A stretch of 64,000 bases of DNA, taken from the NCBI RefSeq assembly GCF_019976755.1, contig NZ_AP023441.1, positions 4,523,501-4,587,500 of the forward strand. The letters are read 5' to 3'. Position numbers and translations under genes: made by a program. This document shows positions 1-7,990 of the stretch, piece by piece. The notes beneath the pieces are model-generated. The model was given only the letters and a program-made list of their open reading frames with translations, had not been told where the DNA came from and did no database searches. The first letter of the stretch is position 1. The number at the start of each line of letters is the position of its first letter. Origin of the DNA: Nostoc sp. MS1 (GTDB taxonomy: Bacteria > Cyanobacteriota > Cyanobacteriia > Cyanobacteriales > Nostocaceae).

Positions 1-1
1 T

Positions 2-259
2 GCCCGATACATGGGTACACCTACTGAGCTTTACAGCAGTCTGGGTATGAAGGGTGTTCTTACATTACAACAAGTTGGTACTGAAGGACAACGACGACAA
101 GCTGTAGAGTTTGATTATTTAATGCCACTTCGTGAAGTAGTTTCTATGGATAATTTACGCAGCAATGGTGTTCTTAATGGGCCACCACAAACAATGCACA
201 GCCTATCTTTAGAACGTTATAAAAAAGCAGTTGAACTTGGAGGTATTTATGCAGGCTAA
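2..259 (+). CDS. Partial C-terminal end of an unrecognised protein
   Basis: The frame is open from the first bases of the window and ends at TAA 257-259, so only about 85 C-terminal residues are visible and the true start lies outside. I do not recognise the family. The tail (residues with DYLMPLREVV, then LSLERYKKAVELGG) loosely recalls the C-terminal strand-helix pattern of PUA/EVE-like domains, but this is only an impression. Its stop overlaps the start of the ASCH-domain gene by 11 bases, so the two are probably translated together. Confidence 0.5.
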   Translation, partial: ARYMGTPTELYSSLGMKGVLTLQQVGTEGQRRQAVEFDYLMPLREVVSMDNLRSNGVLNGPPQTMHSLSLERYKKAVELGGIYAG

Positions 260-746
260 ATATATTAAAGCTCTAAGTATTAAACGGATTTATGCTGAAC
301 GTATCATTCATGGTAGTAAAAAAATTGAATTGCGTAAGCGTTCAATTGGAATGGAATTAGGTGATCTTATTCTCTTGTATGAAACTACACCAGATTCTAT
401 CATACGAGGAGGCTTTATAGCGGATAAAACTATATCCTTACCTGTTTCTAAGATGTGGAGCAAGTATCACGATATTATGGGAGTAGAGAAAGATTTCTAT
501 GACACATATTTTGAGAATTGTGAATTTGCTTACGGTACTTTCGTATATGAAAGTTTTGCTTTTCCTTCAATTTCTCTGATACAACTAAACGAACTGTGTC
601 CTAAATTTACACCACCGCAAGCTACAATTAATTGGCGTGAGAACTGGTATGTTCAGCCTGAATGGACTGATGCACTTAAAAAGGGAAGAAATCAGCTAAT
701 GCAGGAAGGTAAACTAGGTCAACAGTTGAGTCTATTTGTATTTTAA
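249..746 (+). CDS. ASCH-domain protein (PUA-like fold)
   Basis: A 165-residue protein. Residues about 7-65 fit the ASCH domain, a PUA-superfamily fold thought to bind RNA or modified nucleobases: it opens with ALSIKRIYAERI, continues with the basic stretch KKIELRKR (residues 24-31), then a hydrophobic strand GDLILLYE. The start at 249 is preceded by GGAGG at 239-243 with 5-base spacing, which decides against the TTG at 231. It overlaps the upstream gene by 11 bases and so is likely co-translated. The C-terminal half has no motif I recognise. Function is inferred only: nucleic-acid recognition or regulation, possibly with the upstream partner. Confidence 0.75.
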   Translation: MQAKYIKALSIKRIYAERIIHGSKKIELRKRSIGMELGDLILLYETTPDSIIRGGFIADKTISLPVSKMWSKYHDIMGVEKDFYDTYFENCEFAYGTFVYESFAFPSISLIQLNELCPKFTPPQATINWRENWYVQPEWTDALKKGRNQLMQEGKLGQQLSLFVF

Positions 747-784
747 TAGAATCTATTTATATTATTGTAAGCGATCGCACCCAT

Positions 785-835
785 CATCTTGTTGAGTAAA
801 ATCGGTGACAATAGGATGATAGTTTAGGTAGTGCG
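785..835 (+). repeat. Dispersed ~50 bp hairpin repeat, copy A
   Basis: About 50 bases here are nearly identical to 2361-2410, with only a few differences and one small indel. The shared core includes AGTAAAATCGGTGACAA and AGGATGATAGTTTAGGT. ATCATC(T)TGTTG at the left and CAATAGGATGAT at the right can pair with two wobbles to make a hairpin. HIP1 octamers lie on both sides of this copy. The two copies bracket both toxin-antitoxin modules. Confidence 0.75.
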
Positions 836-887
836 ATCGCATCCTGGAAAGTGATTGCAGTTTCTACGACAAAGATTAAGCAGACTG

Positions 888-1154
888 TCAATCAGAATAG
901 TGGTAACGGCAAGCAATAATCGTTAAGTACTGATCATCCACCGCATAAACTAACCGATTAGTATCATCAATGCGCCGCGACCAAAAGCTAGCTAGGTTTT
1001 CTTTCAAGGCTTCTGGCTTACCTATCCCCTCAAACGGTAGTCGCATTGTCGCCTCAATCAGCTTGTTAATTCGTTTTAATGTTTTCTTGTCTTGCTCTTG
1101 CCAATATAAATAATCGCTCCAAGCCTCATCTGTCCATACTAACTTTCTACTCAT
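888..1154 (-). CDS. yoeB: YoeB-type mRNA interferase toxin
   Basis: An 88-residue RelE/YoeB toxin, close to the family's usual 84-90. YoeB binds the ribosomal A site and cleaves mRNA there. The sequence aligns along its whole length with E. coli YoeB: W7-x-D-E-A-W start, FEGIGKPE with the catalytic Glu at 48, FWSRRI, the catalytic Arg in NRLVY (R67), and the C-terminal CRYHY with the catalytic His 85. It overlaps the antitoxin gene by 8 bases, the usual coupling in this module. All catalytic residues are present, so it should be active. Regulation is expected to be by the YefM-YoeB complex acting on the promoter upstream of yefM. Confidence 0.93.
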   Translation of the reverse strand: MSRKLVWTDEAWSDYLYWQEQDKKTLKRINKLIEATMRLPFEGIGKPEALKENLASFWSRRIDDTNRLVYAVDDQYLTIIACRYHYSD

Positions 1155-1401
1155 CTAACAATTTGCGCTCCACCACTTTCCCCTGCTTAAACTGAGTAAT
1201 AGAACGCTCCAAATGAGCAGCATTAGCGGGTGACTTGAGTAAATGAACAGTCTCCAGCAAACTATTAAATAACTCTAGCGACATCACAACAGCATCCTCC
1301 GCATCCCGTCTAGTAATGATGGTATAGTCTGCATCTTCCACCACTTGGTCTAAAACAGCCTTGAGGTTATTTCTCGCTTCGCTAAAAGAGACAACTTTCA
1401 T
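1147..1401 (-). CDS. yefM: YefM-family antitoxin
   Basis: An 84-residue Phd/YefM antitoxin. The N-terminal half (MKVVSFSEARNNLKAVLDQV, then ITRRDAEDAVVMSLE) is the DNA-binding dimer domain that represses the operon. The charged C-terminal tail (ERSITQFKQGKVVERKLLDE region) is the toxin-wrapping, protease-sensitive part. The gene precedes yoeB and overlaps it by 8 bases. Its start faces, across about 137 bases, the start of the DUF1778 antitoxin gene on the other strand, so two modules share one promoter region. Confidence 0.93.
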   Translation of the reverse strand: MKVVSFSEARNNLKAVLDQVVEDADYTIITRRDAEDAVVMSLELFNSLLETVHLLKSPANAAHLERSITQFKQGKVVERKLLDE

Positions 1402-1538
1402 TTACTTTACACTTGTACTGTTTATTGTATAAGTATAGCCCACCAAATCGATATTAAACAATAGAACAACTTTATTGTCAGGACAATGTGTGTATGGTAG
1501 CTTAGGTATAGAGTCTAAAATCTATATACGTTGAAATT

Positions 1539-1817
1539 ATGAGCCACTCACCAGAGTCTAGAACTGAACGGATAGATATTCGCACAAGTCCTAGTGTGAA
1601 AAAACTATTGCAACAAGCTGCGGCTGCAAGTCATAAAAACGTCAGTGAGTTTCTGTTAGAACAAGGTTTAATTGCTGCTCAAAATGCTTTGACAAATCGT
1701 AAAGTTTTTGCACTAGATGATGAGCAATGGCAAGCTTTCCAAAATGCCCTTGATACTCCCACAACAGAAAAGCCTCGTTTGCGTCGTCTATTAACTGAGC
1801 CGAGTGTATTTGAGTAA
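1539..1817 (+). CDS. DUF1778 (TacA-type) ribbon-helix-helix antitoxin
   Basis: A 92-residue protein. Residues about 8-50 form a ribbon-helix-helix domain (ERIDIRTSPSVKKLL, then SHKNVSEFLLEQG), typical of DUF1778/TacA antitoxins. The C-terminal part contains a D-D-E-Q-W-QAF-QNALD segment that in this family binds the acetyltransferase toxin. It ends 5 bases before the GNAT gene, the standard antitoxin-first order. RHH antitoxins usually repress their own operon, here from the interval 1402-1538 shared with yefM. No strong ribosome-binding site precedes the ATG. Confidence 0.9.
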   Translation: MSHSPESRTERIDIRTSPSVKKLLQQAAAASHKNVSEFLLEQGLIAAQNALTNRKVFALDDEQWQAFQNALDTPTTEKPRLRRLLTEPSVFE

Positions 1818-1822
1818 TTACC

Positions 1823-2320
1823 TTGAATAATCTATATATTGAGAAACTATCAACTACTCACAATGTTCAAGACTTTGACTGTGGGAAACCTGCTTTAAAT
1901 AATTTTTTAATTAATTACGCCTTACAAAATCAACAATCCGATAGTTCAAAAACTTATGTAGCTTGCATAGATAATAATTTAATTGCTTACTATACTTTGA
2001 CTGTAGCCTCTGTTATTCATCAAGATGCGCCACCTCGAATTATCAAAGGATTACCAAAATATCCTGTACCTGTAGCTCTTTTAGCACGTTTAGCAGTTAG
2101 CAAAGATTATCAAGGTCAGAGAATAGGGAGTGGTTTATTAAAAGATTGTCTCAAACGAGTTAATGCAGCAGCAGATATTTTAGGAATCCGTGCTTTACTA
2201 GTTCATGCTAAAGATGAGCAAGCAAGAACATGGTATGAAAATTTTGATTTTGAACCTAGTCCGACTGACCCTTTACATCTATTTTTAATGTTGAAGGATA
2301 TTCGAAAAATCTTGGAATAA
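1823..2320 (+). CDS. GNAT-family acetyltransferase toxin (TacT/AtaT-like)
   Basis: A 165-residue GNAT protein. Members paired with DUF1778 antitoxins acetylate the amino group of charged tRNA and stop translation. The acetyl-CoA loop is clear in RLAVSKDYQGQRIGSGLL (Q-x-x-G-x-G), and the conserved active-site Tyr is in TWYENFDF near the end. The N-terminal CGKPALNNFL motif is typical of TacT-type toxins. The only suitable start is TTG at 1823, 5 bases after the antitoxin stop, which points to coupled translation. Function is assigned from family and gene pairing. The substrate tRNA cannot be read from the sequence. Confidence 0.88.
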   Translation: MNNLYIEKLSTTHNVQDFDCGKPALNNFLINYALQNQQSDSSKTYVACIDNNLIAYYTLTVASVIHQDAPPRIIKGLPKYPVPVALLARLAVSKDYQGQRIGSGLLKDCLKRVNAAADILGIRALLVHAKDEQARTWYENFDFEPSPTDPLHLFLMLKDIRKILE

Positions 2321-2360
2321 CTGCACCTGAGCAAGTTTGAATTGATGGTATGCTATCTGT

Positions 2361-2410
2361 CATCTTTTAAGTAAAATCGGTGACAACAGGATGATAGTTT
2401 AGGTGGTGCG
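2361..2410 (+). repeat. Dispersed ~50 bp hairpin repeat, copy B
   Basis: Second copy of the element at 785-835, in the same orientation, just after the GNAT toxin gene. The following bases (2408-2465) are a GC-richer patch with GCGGCGAGGCGTAGC, a common type of dispersed Nostoc palindromic sequence. Its left arm pairs less well than in copy A. Confidence 0.75.
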
Positions 2411-2568
2411 CTGCCTGCGGCGAGGCGTAGCTGATCGCTTTTGTTTAAGAGGGCTACGCTTACACTGTTTATATAATCTGTCACTCAGATAAAAAACTTT
2501 ATATCTTCTCATTAATGAAAGTTTAAGATTTCTTTGTCATCACGTAACACATTTCCCCAACAGAGAAT

Positions 2569-2574
2569 TATAAT
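2569..2574 (+). promoter_or_regulatory. Candidate -10 element for the tmRNA gene
   Basis: TATAAT lies 15 bases before the mature tmRNA 5' end. Transcription starting about 7 bases downstream would leave a short leader for RNase P to remove, which is how tmRNA 5' ends are normally made. No good -35 hexamer stands at 17 bases, so the call is tentative. Confidence 0.4.
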
Positions 2575-2589
2575 AGTGATATATCGCAA

Positions 2590-2975
2590 GGGTCCGTAAC
2601 GGTTTCGACAGGTTGGCGAACGCTACTCTGTGATTCAGGTCGAGAGTGAGTCTCCTCTCGAAAATCAAAGGCTCAAAAAAAAGTAAATGCGAATAACATC
2701 GTAAAATTTGCTCGTAAGGACGCTCTAGTAGCTGCCTAATAGCCTCTTATAGGTTCGAGCGTCTTCGGTTTGACTCCGTTAAGGACTGAAGACCAACCCC
2801 CAACGGATGCTCTAGCAAGTGTTCTCTGGTTGGCTTGCTAGCTAAGATTTAATCAGAGCATCCTACGTTCGGGATAATGAACGATTCCCGCCTTGAGGGT
2901 CAGAAAGGCTAAACCTGTGAATGAGCGGGGGGTCAATACCCAATTTGGACAGCAGTTCGACTCTGCTCGGATCCA
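2590..2975 (+). ncRNA. ssrA: tmRNA (one-piece)
   Basis: Transfer-messenger RNA that rescues stalled ribosomes and tags their unfinished proteins. The 5' end GGGTCCG pairs with CGGATCC near the 3' end (one G-U), forming the acceptor stem; GGTTCGACAGG-like and CAGTTCGACTCTG segments are the tRNA-like conserved parts. The tag frame, 2689-2739, reads ANNIVKFARKDALVAA and stops at TAA, matching the cyanobacterial tag pattern. CCA is not encoded after the discriminator A (the genome reads CTA), so it must be added after transcription. It is followed by a terminator at 2991-3024. tmRNA genes are common island insertion sites, and accessory genes lie immediately upstream here, although I see no integrase. 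Confidence 0.97.
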
Positions 2976-2990
2976 CTAAACATACTTAAC

Positions 2991-3024
2991 AAGCCCATCT
3001 TTAATAAGGTGGGCTTTGTTTTTT
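2991..3024 (+). terminator. Rho-independent terminator of ssrA
   Basis: AAGCCCA and TGGGCTT form a perfect stem around an AT-rich loop, directly followed by TGTTTTTT. It lies 16 bases after the tmRNA 3' end. Confidence 0.85.
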
Positions 3025-3748
3025 AATATATTTACTTGCTCAAAGGCAAGACCTAAGTTATTTAGGAGAAATATCTGTGGCAAAAGAAAAATTATTCTAT
3101 ATCACCACATAAGTTAGAATAATTTGTCAACATATCATGAATAATAGGAAAAGCAGAGATCATTTTTTATAAATTAAGGTATGATTTTGAGTTAGTTTCT
3201 CAGTGTTAAAAGAAACATTGAAAAATGTTGCATATTTGCTTTAAAGCATTAAAGCTTGTTATGACTGGCACAAGTTTTAACAGACAACGCAGGAAGACAA
3301 ATTACAAAAATGTGTTCTATTCACTGTAGTATGTAGAAGTTCTATAAATATTAGTGAAAAGCTCATTATTGTGGATAATTTGAATATATATTATGGAGGG
3401 TTGTACAGAATTGAATAGCATTGCAAATGTTGAAAATTACAGAAAAAATTGAATACAAGCTCAACTATATTGCTAAGTAACAAAATTATAGATAGCTAGA
3501 TTTGAAGTTTTTAAACTAAGATTTAGGCTGTTATTAAAGCATTAAAATTACAGGTTTTTATATTAATACTTTATCTCAACGCATGTATAAAGTATTTGTT
3601 TAATAGCCTGAAATTTTTGTGTGCCTATTAAAGTATTAATGAATAGCAAATATTTTTGTTATTTTGAGTAGGTTTTCTGAGATGATTTAGAATCTCTAAT
3701 CAAACTAGAAACTAAGTTGATTAATGCTGCAATTAAGGAATAAAAATA
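3025..3748. other. AT-rich intergenic region, no gene seen
   Basis: About 720 bases of AT-rich sequence with no open frame of useful length on either strand and no RNA gene I recognise. It probably holds the promoter and long leader of the exported protein at 3749. An AAGGA ribosome-binding site stands just before that ATG. Confidence 0.5.
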
Positions 3749-4426
3749 ATGAGACTGATAATTCTTATAGCTAAAGTAGTTACCTCTTCTGCATTAGGTT
3801 TGATATTTCTTTCTAATTTTGTACTTGCACAAGAAGCTCAAACTTCTCCAAGGAAAAACACTATACAGAAGATTTGCTCCTTAGATCCAGTAGAGAACTT
3901 GCTACCTCCATTACCAGGGCAGAAAATAACTGGTAATAAACTTTCATATCTTGCAGAACAAGGCTTCACACAAAGCGAAGATGGCTCTTGGGTATGCTAT
4001 GTGAATGACTCCAAAAAGGAAGGACGCTACTATACTTTATTTAAGGTTCAAGAAGTTAATGGCAAGCTAATTGGTAGCTCTTTCCTAGATGGTGGCAGCT
4101 TAATTGCTGGACAAGACAGTCGTAGTCTGAACTTCTTTATGACTCTGATTGAACGCCATACCAATATCAATCCAGAGAATCTTCAAAGTATACGTAGATA
4201 TTTAGCAGCCTTTATTGATTTAGTAGGAGAAGGCAAAATACAACCTTCTCGTCGTGGTTTTATTTTCGATCAGCCTAACCGTGCATTAGTTATATATCAC
4301 AAACTGACGGCTGGCGAACTTAAAGGTACTGCTATCACACTAAATTTACAAGGACTAAATAACAACACTTCTCAACAAAATCGTCTACCAGCCTCTCTAC
4401 AAAATATTTTGAAATCAAATCAATAA
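3749..4426 (+). CDS. Exported protein of unknown function
   Basis: A 225-residue protein with an N-terminal signal peptide (MRLIILIAKVV...VLAQEA, cleavage likely near residue 27). The mature part has two cysteines (in IQKICSLDP and WVCYV) that could form a disulfide, then mixed alpha/beta sequence without a known motif. AAGGA about 9 bases before the ATG supports the start. It precedes another secreted protein by 62 bases on the same strand, so the two may be one transcript. I do not recognise the family. The periplasmic or extracellular location is inferred from the signal peptide alone. Confidence 0.7.
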   Translation: MRLIILIAKVVTSSALGLIFLSNFVLAQEAQTSPRKNTIQKICSLDPVENLLPPLPGQKITGNKLSYLAEQGFTQSEDGSWVCYVNDSKKEGRYYTLFKVQEVNGKLIGSSFLDGGSLIAGQDSRSLNFFMTLIERHTNINPENLQSIRRYLAAFIDLVGEGKIQPSRRGFIFDQPNRALVIYHKLTAGELKGTAITLNLQGLNNNTSQQNRLPASLQNILKSNQ

Positions 4427-4488
4427 TTAATTACATCTGCAAGATGATTTTTTTGCCTAATTAGTTTTGTGTCGTCTACCAAGCGTTT

Positions 4489-5754
4489 ATGAAATTTATC
4501 CAGAATATTTTCATTCTATTGTCATCTATGGCAACAGTAATAACTGTATGCCAGACTGCAAGTGCAGGTAAAGTAGGACTTAATGTTGGTGATAGGAGAA
4601 TTACACCAGGGTTAGAAAAAAATTACCTCGAATACCAGATACAAAATAACAGTAATGGTAACAAACCAATATTCGTTATTCCCGATAACTGTATTGTAGG
4701 ATTTGGTTTGCGCTGTAATAAAACAGGCACAGTTCTTGAGAAAATCCTTGAATCTCAAGGTGGGCCTACCTACCAGCAAATGTTAATAAGAGCGGCTGGT
4801 GGGGAGAATAATTATCGCCAGTGGGAGACATTTTTAGGCAATCGCAGCGATAACAACCTATATCCATATATGTCCGTCTGGAGAAATTATTCTTCCAAAT
4901 ATCTAGATGCGGCTCAATATAGTTTGGGACGAACTCTAGACCGTAATCCTGTGCCGGGTTTAAGTGATGTAACTAAAAATTTCTTATGGCAACCTTTCCG
5001 TGGTGACAATCTACGCGATAGCTTTGTAAATTTTAAATTGTCTTACGGTCGTTTGCTATTACAGGAAATATCAAAAATACCGAATATTCGACAAGAAATC
5101 CTTAAACTTCCCATAGGGGAAAGTATGAAAGCTTTTTATGAAAAGCGGGTTTTGAGTGGTTTAGATGCTTTAGAAAGCGGAGATAATAGACGACTTCAAC
5201 ATGAGATTTTTGAAATACTCTCTCATCCCTACAATTCTGCATTACCAGATGATAATCCTTTCCAAGGACGTAACGTAGCCACGATTGAATCAATGCTTCA
5301 ATCTGGGGAAATACAGTTAGGAGAAGGTTCTATTATGAAAGATGGTTTATTTTTAGGGGGGGGATCGGAGTTTGAAAATGCTATCTCGATTGCACAAGGC
5401 ACTGAAATACTCTCTGCACCTTCGGAAGGCTTTCCTGGCTACTTAATAGCAGCTCCATTGTTATTGTTAGTCATCTTGTTCTTGGATGGTAATGGCTCAA
5501 ATGGCTCATTTAACAGCTCATCTTTAAGAACACCAAGTCTGCCAAATCCATCAACTACTCCTCCTCTTGACAATTCCTGTGATTTTCTTAACCCTGGTAC
5601 ACCAACAAATGGAGGATTTTGTGAAGCACCTATTACTCCTCCAACACAAGTAAGCAGAGTAAGCGAACCATCAAGTGTAAAAGGTCTGTTGATACTGACT
5701 CTGATATTATGCTTAGTCCGTTATAAATATAGACGCGCTCAAGTAAGGTATTAA
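4489..5754 (+). CDS. Exported protein with PEP-CTERM-like C-terminal anchor, function unknown
   Basis: A 421-residue protein. Residues 1-26 are a signal peptide ending in TASAG. The middle is soluble, with two cysteine pairs (NCIVGFGLRC and later SCDF...GFC). Residues about 310-325 (FPGYLIAAPLLLLVILFLD) form a hydrophobic segment, followed by a Ser/Pro/Thr-rich linker. The C-terminus has EPSSVKGLL, a hydrophobic helix and RYKYRRAQVRY, which resembles a PEP-CTERM sorting signal but with SEPSS for VPEPS. If real, exosortase would process it at the membrane. It follows another secreted protein by 62 bases. I know no function for the main domain. Confidence 0.68.
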   Translation: MKFIQNIFILLSSMATVITVCQTASAGKVGLNVGDRRITPGLEKNYLEYQIQNNSNGNKPIFVIPDNCIVGFGLRCNKTGTVLEKILESQGGPTYQQMLIRAAGGENNYRQWETFLGNRSDNNLYPYMSVWRNYSSKYLDAAQYSLGRTLDRNPVPGLSDVTKNFLWQPFRGDNLRDSFVNFKLSYGRLLLQEISKIPNIRQEILKLPIGESMKAFYEKRVLSGLDALESGDNRRLQHEIFEILSHPYNSALPDDNPFQGRNVATIESMLQSGEIQLGEGSIMKDGLFLGGGSEFENAISIAQGTEILSAPSEGFPGYLIAAPLLLLVILFLDGNGSNGSFNSSSLRTPSLPNPSTTPPLDNSCDFLNPGTPTNGGFCEAPITPPTQVSRVSEPSSVKGLLILTLILCLVRYKYRRAQVRY

Positions 5755-6167
5755 ACCAGTTATTAGTTATCAGGTTATGTTTACTGTTTCCTGGTTACTG
5801 GTCACTATTAAACTCACAATAAAATAACTTGTTTAATATGCTGATTTATTCAGATACTAAAGAGAACTCTAATGTATGAGTTGCAGCTAAAGTTCATGGA
5901 TATACATATATAACATTTTATTGGACATTGGGCGGAGCGATCGCGTAACCGTCCATCCAGCATAGCTGATCGCGCTAGTATTAGCTAGTTATTGTCAGTT
6001 GGATGATGTTTGTTGCGCCCATGAAGGGGGAATTTGCAACGTAGTTGACCAGTTTAGAAGTCTGTGCAGAGGTTTTTAGAGTTGAATTGAGTGTGGTGTA
6101 TTTAGTTGAAATTTTTATTCACATCTATTAATTTTACTCATATAACTAATATAAATAGTATTGAGTT
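5755..6167. other. Intergenic region with HIP1-type dispersed sequence
   Basis: No gene seen. GCGGAGCGATCGCG followed by AGCTGATCGCGC (about 5932-5975) is a dispersed GC-rich patch similar to one near 2430. The last part is AT-rich and would hold the promoter of the AraC-type gene at 6168. Confidence 0.5.
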
Positions 6168-7067
6168 ATGTTAAGATCAAATGATGAATCTTGCGCTGTA
6201 GAAAAGGCAATATTAGAAAGCTTTAATCGTCAGTCTCTACTATCAAACGACAATTCAGATTGGAGTGGCATCCGCTTTCAGTTTACTTATAGCAGAAGTG
6301 CTAGTGCCTTACCAGAGGAAATTATCTTTCCAGAAAATGCAATTCATATTTATACAGATGTACCTTTTGATTATGCAGTGGAATCGCGGATTAATGGGAG
6401 ATTACAAAAAAGTTCTCTGGTCACAGGTCATAGTCTAGTTATTCCACGCGGTACAACTTATTGGCAATCAGATAACCATGAAAGTAAAGGTATTACTTTA
6501 GGGTTTCACTCCAGTTTTATTGCTAATACGCTGCGTGAATCAATGGGCTTATGTTGTCTTGAACTCCATCCTCAATTTCCAATATTTGACCCACTAATTT
6601 ATCAAATTGGTCTGGCATTGAAAGCTGAACTAGAAAAAAATCGGTATTCCAGCCGTTTATATGCAGAATCTGCTGCGATATTTCTTCTGACTCATCTTTA
6701 TCAGAATTACGCTTTTAGCAAACAAAAGGAACAAATCGTAACAAGCGGTTTACCCAAATACAAATTACAACAAATTATTGATTATATTCATGCCAACCTT
6801 GACTGTAATATTGGCTTGACTCAATTAGCTGATTTATCTCAAATAAGTTTGTCTCATTTCTCTCGATTATTTAAACAATCAACAGGATACTCTCCCCATC
6901 AGTTTGTCATTAAGTGCCGGGTTGAGCGTGCTAAAGAACTTCTCCTGAAAAATGAGGAATCAATTACTGATATCACTTATAAAGTCGGTTTTGCCAATCA
7001 AGGGCATTTCACCAGTCATTTTAAACGTTTAGTTGGAGTTACGCCAAAAGTTTTTCGAGATAAATAG
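6168..7067 (+). CDS. AraC/XylS-family transcriptional regulator
   Basis: A 299-residue regulator. The C-terminal ~100 residues (from KLQQIIDYIHANL) carry two helix-turn-helix motifs: LTQLADLSQISLSHFSRLFK and ITDITYKVGFANQGHFTSHF, then the VGVTPKVFR ending typical of AraC proteins. The N-terminal ~190 residues look like a cupin-type sensor; the ligand cannot be named. The next genes on the same strand are a GFA-type and an AhpD-like protein, both linked in other bacteria to aldehyde or peroxide stress, and they are its most plausible targets. That link is inferred from position only. Confidence 0.9.
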   Translation: MLRSNDESCAVEKAILESFNRQSLLSNDNSDWSGIRFQFTYSRSASALPEEIIFPENAIHIYTDVPFDYAVESRINGRLQKSSLVTGHSLVIPRGTTYWQSDNHESKGITLGFHSSFIANTLRESMGLCCLELHPQFPIFDPLIYQIGLALKAELEKNRYSSRLYAESAAIFLLTHLYQNYAFSKQKEQIVTSGLPKYKLQQIIDYIHANLDCNIGLTQLADLSQISLSHFSRLFKQSTGYSPHQFVIKCRVERAKELLLKNEESITDITYKVGFANQGHFTSHFKRLVGVTPKVFRDK

Positions 7068-7255
7068 TAGAAATCTGTAAAAAAAGCACAAATTTGTAAG
7101 ACTGATTCAAAGTATGACCGCTAAGTTGGAAGCTAAGATGTAGCGCAAATAGCACCTGTTTGCTTGCTAGATATTGGAAATAACTCTTGTATTCATCGAG
7201 ATTTGACCTAGATAGTATTCACACTATAAATTGAACATCCAAGAGGAGATACTGT

Positions 7256-7669
7256 ATGATTACAAAATTCACTGGCAGTTGTCTGTGCGGCTCTGTCCGC
7301 TATGAATGTTCAGCCCCGCCTATTGCGATGGGAAATTGCCACTGTCGAGATTGTCAAAGGGCAACTGGAAGTGCCTACGCCTCTGCTGTTCTCGTACCTC
7401 AAAATGCAGTTACTATCATTGGAGATGTGAAATATCATGAGGTGATTGGTGATAGCGGAAGCATTGTTGGTCGAGGTTTTTGCCCAAATTGTGGTTCCCG
7501 ATTATTTAGCAAGCCCCCCATCCCTGAACTTATGGGCATTATGGCTGGGAGCCTTGATGACCCAAGTTGGTTTTCCCCAACAATGGATATTTATACAGCC
7601 AGTTCTCAACCGTGGGATTACATGAATCCAAATCTATCCAAATTCACCAAAATGCCACCTATGTCGTAG
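7256..7669 (+). CDS. GFA/CENP-V-family zinc protein
   Basis: A 137-residue protein of the glutathione-dependent formaldehyde-activating enzyme (GFA) family. The zinc ligands are in the usual order: GSCLCGSVRYEC, NCHCRDCQRATGS and FCPNCGSRLF. Family members are often annotated as S-hydroxymethylglutathione synthases, but most are uncharacterised, so the substrate is unknown. GAGGAG just before the ATG is a strong ribosome-binding site. It follows an AraC regulator by 188 bases and is followed by a hairpin terminator at 7855-7889. Confidence 0.88.
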   Translation: MITKFTGSCLCGSVRYECSAPPIAMGNCHCRDCQRATGSAYASAVLVPQNAVTIIGDVKYHEVIGDSGSIVGRGFCPNCGSRLFSKPPIPELMGIMAGSLDDPSWFSPTMDIYTASSQPWDYMNPNLSKFTKMPPMS

Positions 7670-7672
7670 TTA

Positions 7673-7702
7673 TACCAATTCAAAATTCAAAATTCAAAAT
7701 TA
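7673..7702 (+). repeat. Short tandem heptamer repeat (CAAAATT)n
   Basis: Successive CAAAATT units just after the GFA stop codon. The same unit occurs after several other genes here (29310-29338, 37080-37100, 58760-58780), as expected for the short tandem repeats of heterocystous cyanobacteria. Confidence 0.75.
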
Positions 7703-7854
7703 AGGAAGTGAGACATAACACAGCGTTACTGGTTTACATCTGTATCATATTTTTTGTGAAATGGTATCAGAGACATAACCTCTATCAGCAAAAATTTTAC
7801 TAAATAGATTACTTTCCTTATTCCTAACTGAGGTTAAGTAGCTTGAAAATAAAA

Positions 7855-7889
7855 ATCTCTCAGCCGTTCACTGAGAGATGTTACTTTTT
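7855..7889 (+). terminator. Hairpin terminator between GFA and AhpD-like genes
   Basis: ATCTCTCAG and CTGAGAGAT form a perfect 9 bp stem with a 7-base loop, followed by GTTACTTTTTA. It ends transcription of the GFA gene before the AhpD-like gene. Confidence 0.7.
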
Positions 7890-7990
7890 AATACTTTTCA
7901 CATGAAATATATCCCACCCTTACAGCATATCTATACTTTTAAAAGTGAGTGTGCCAAAATGCCTAATTGTTATGTGTCCGTGAAAATAGT

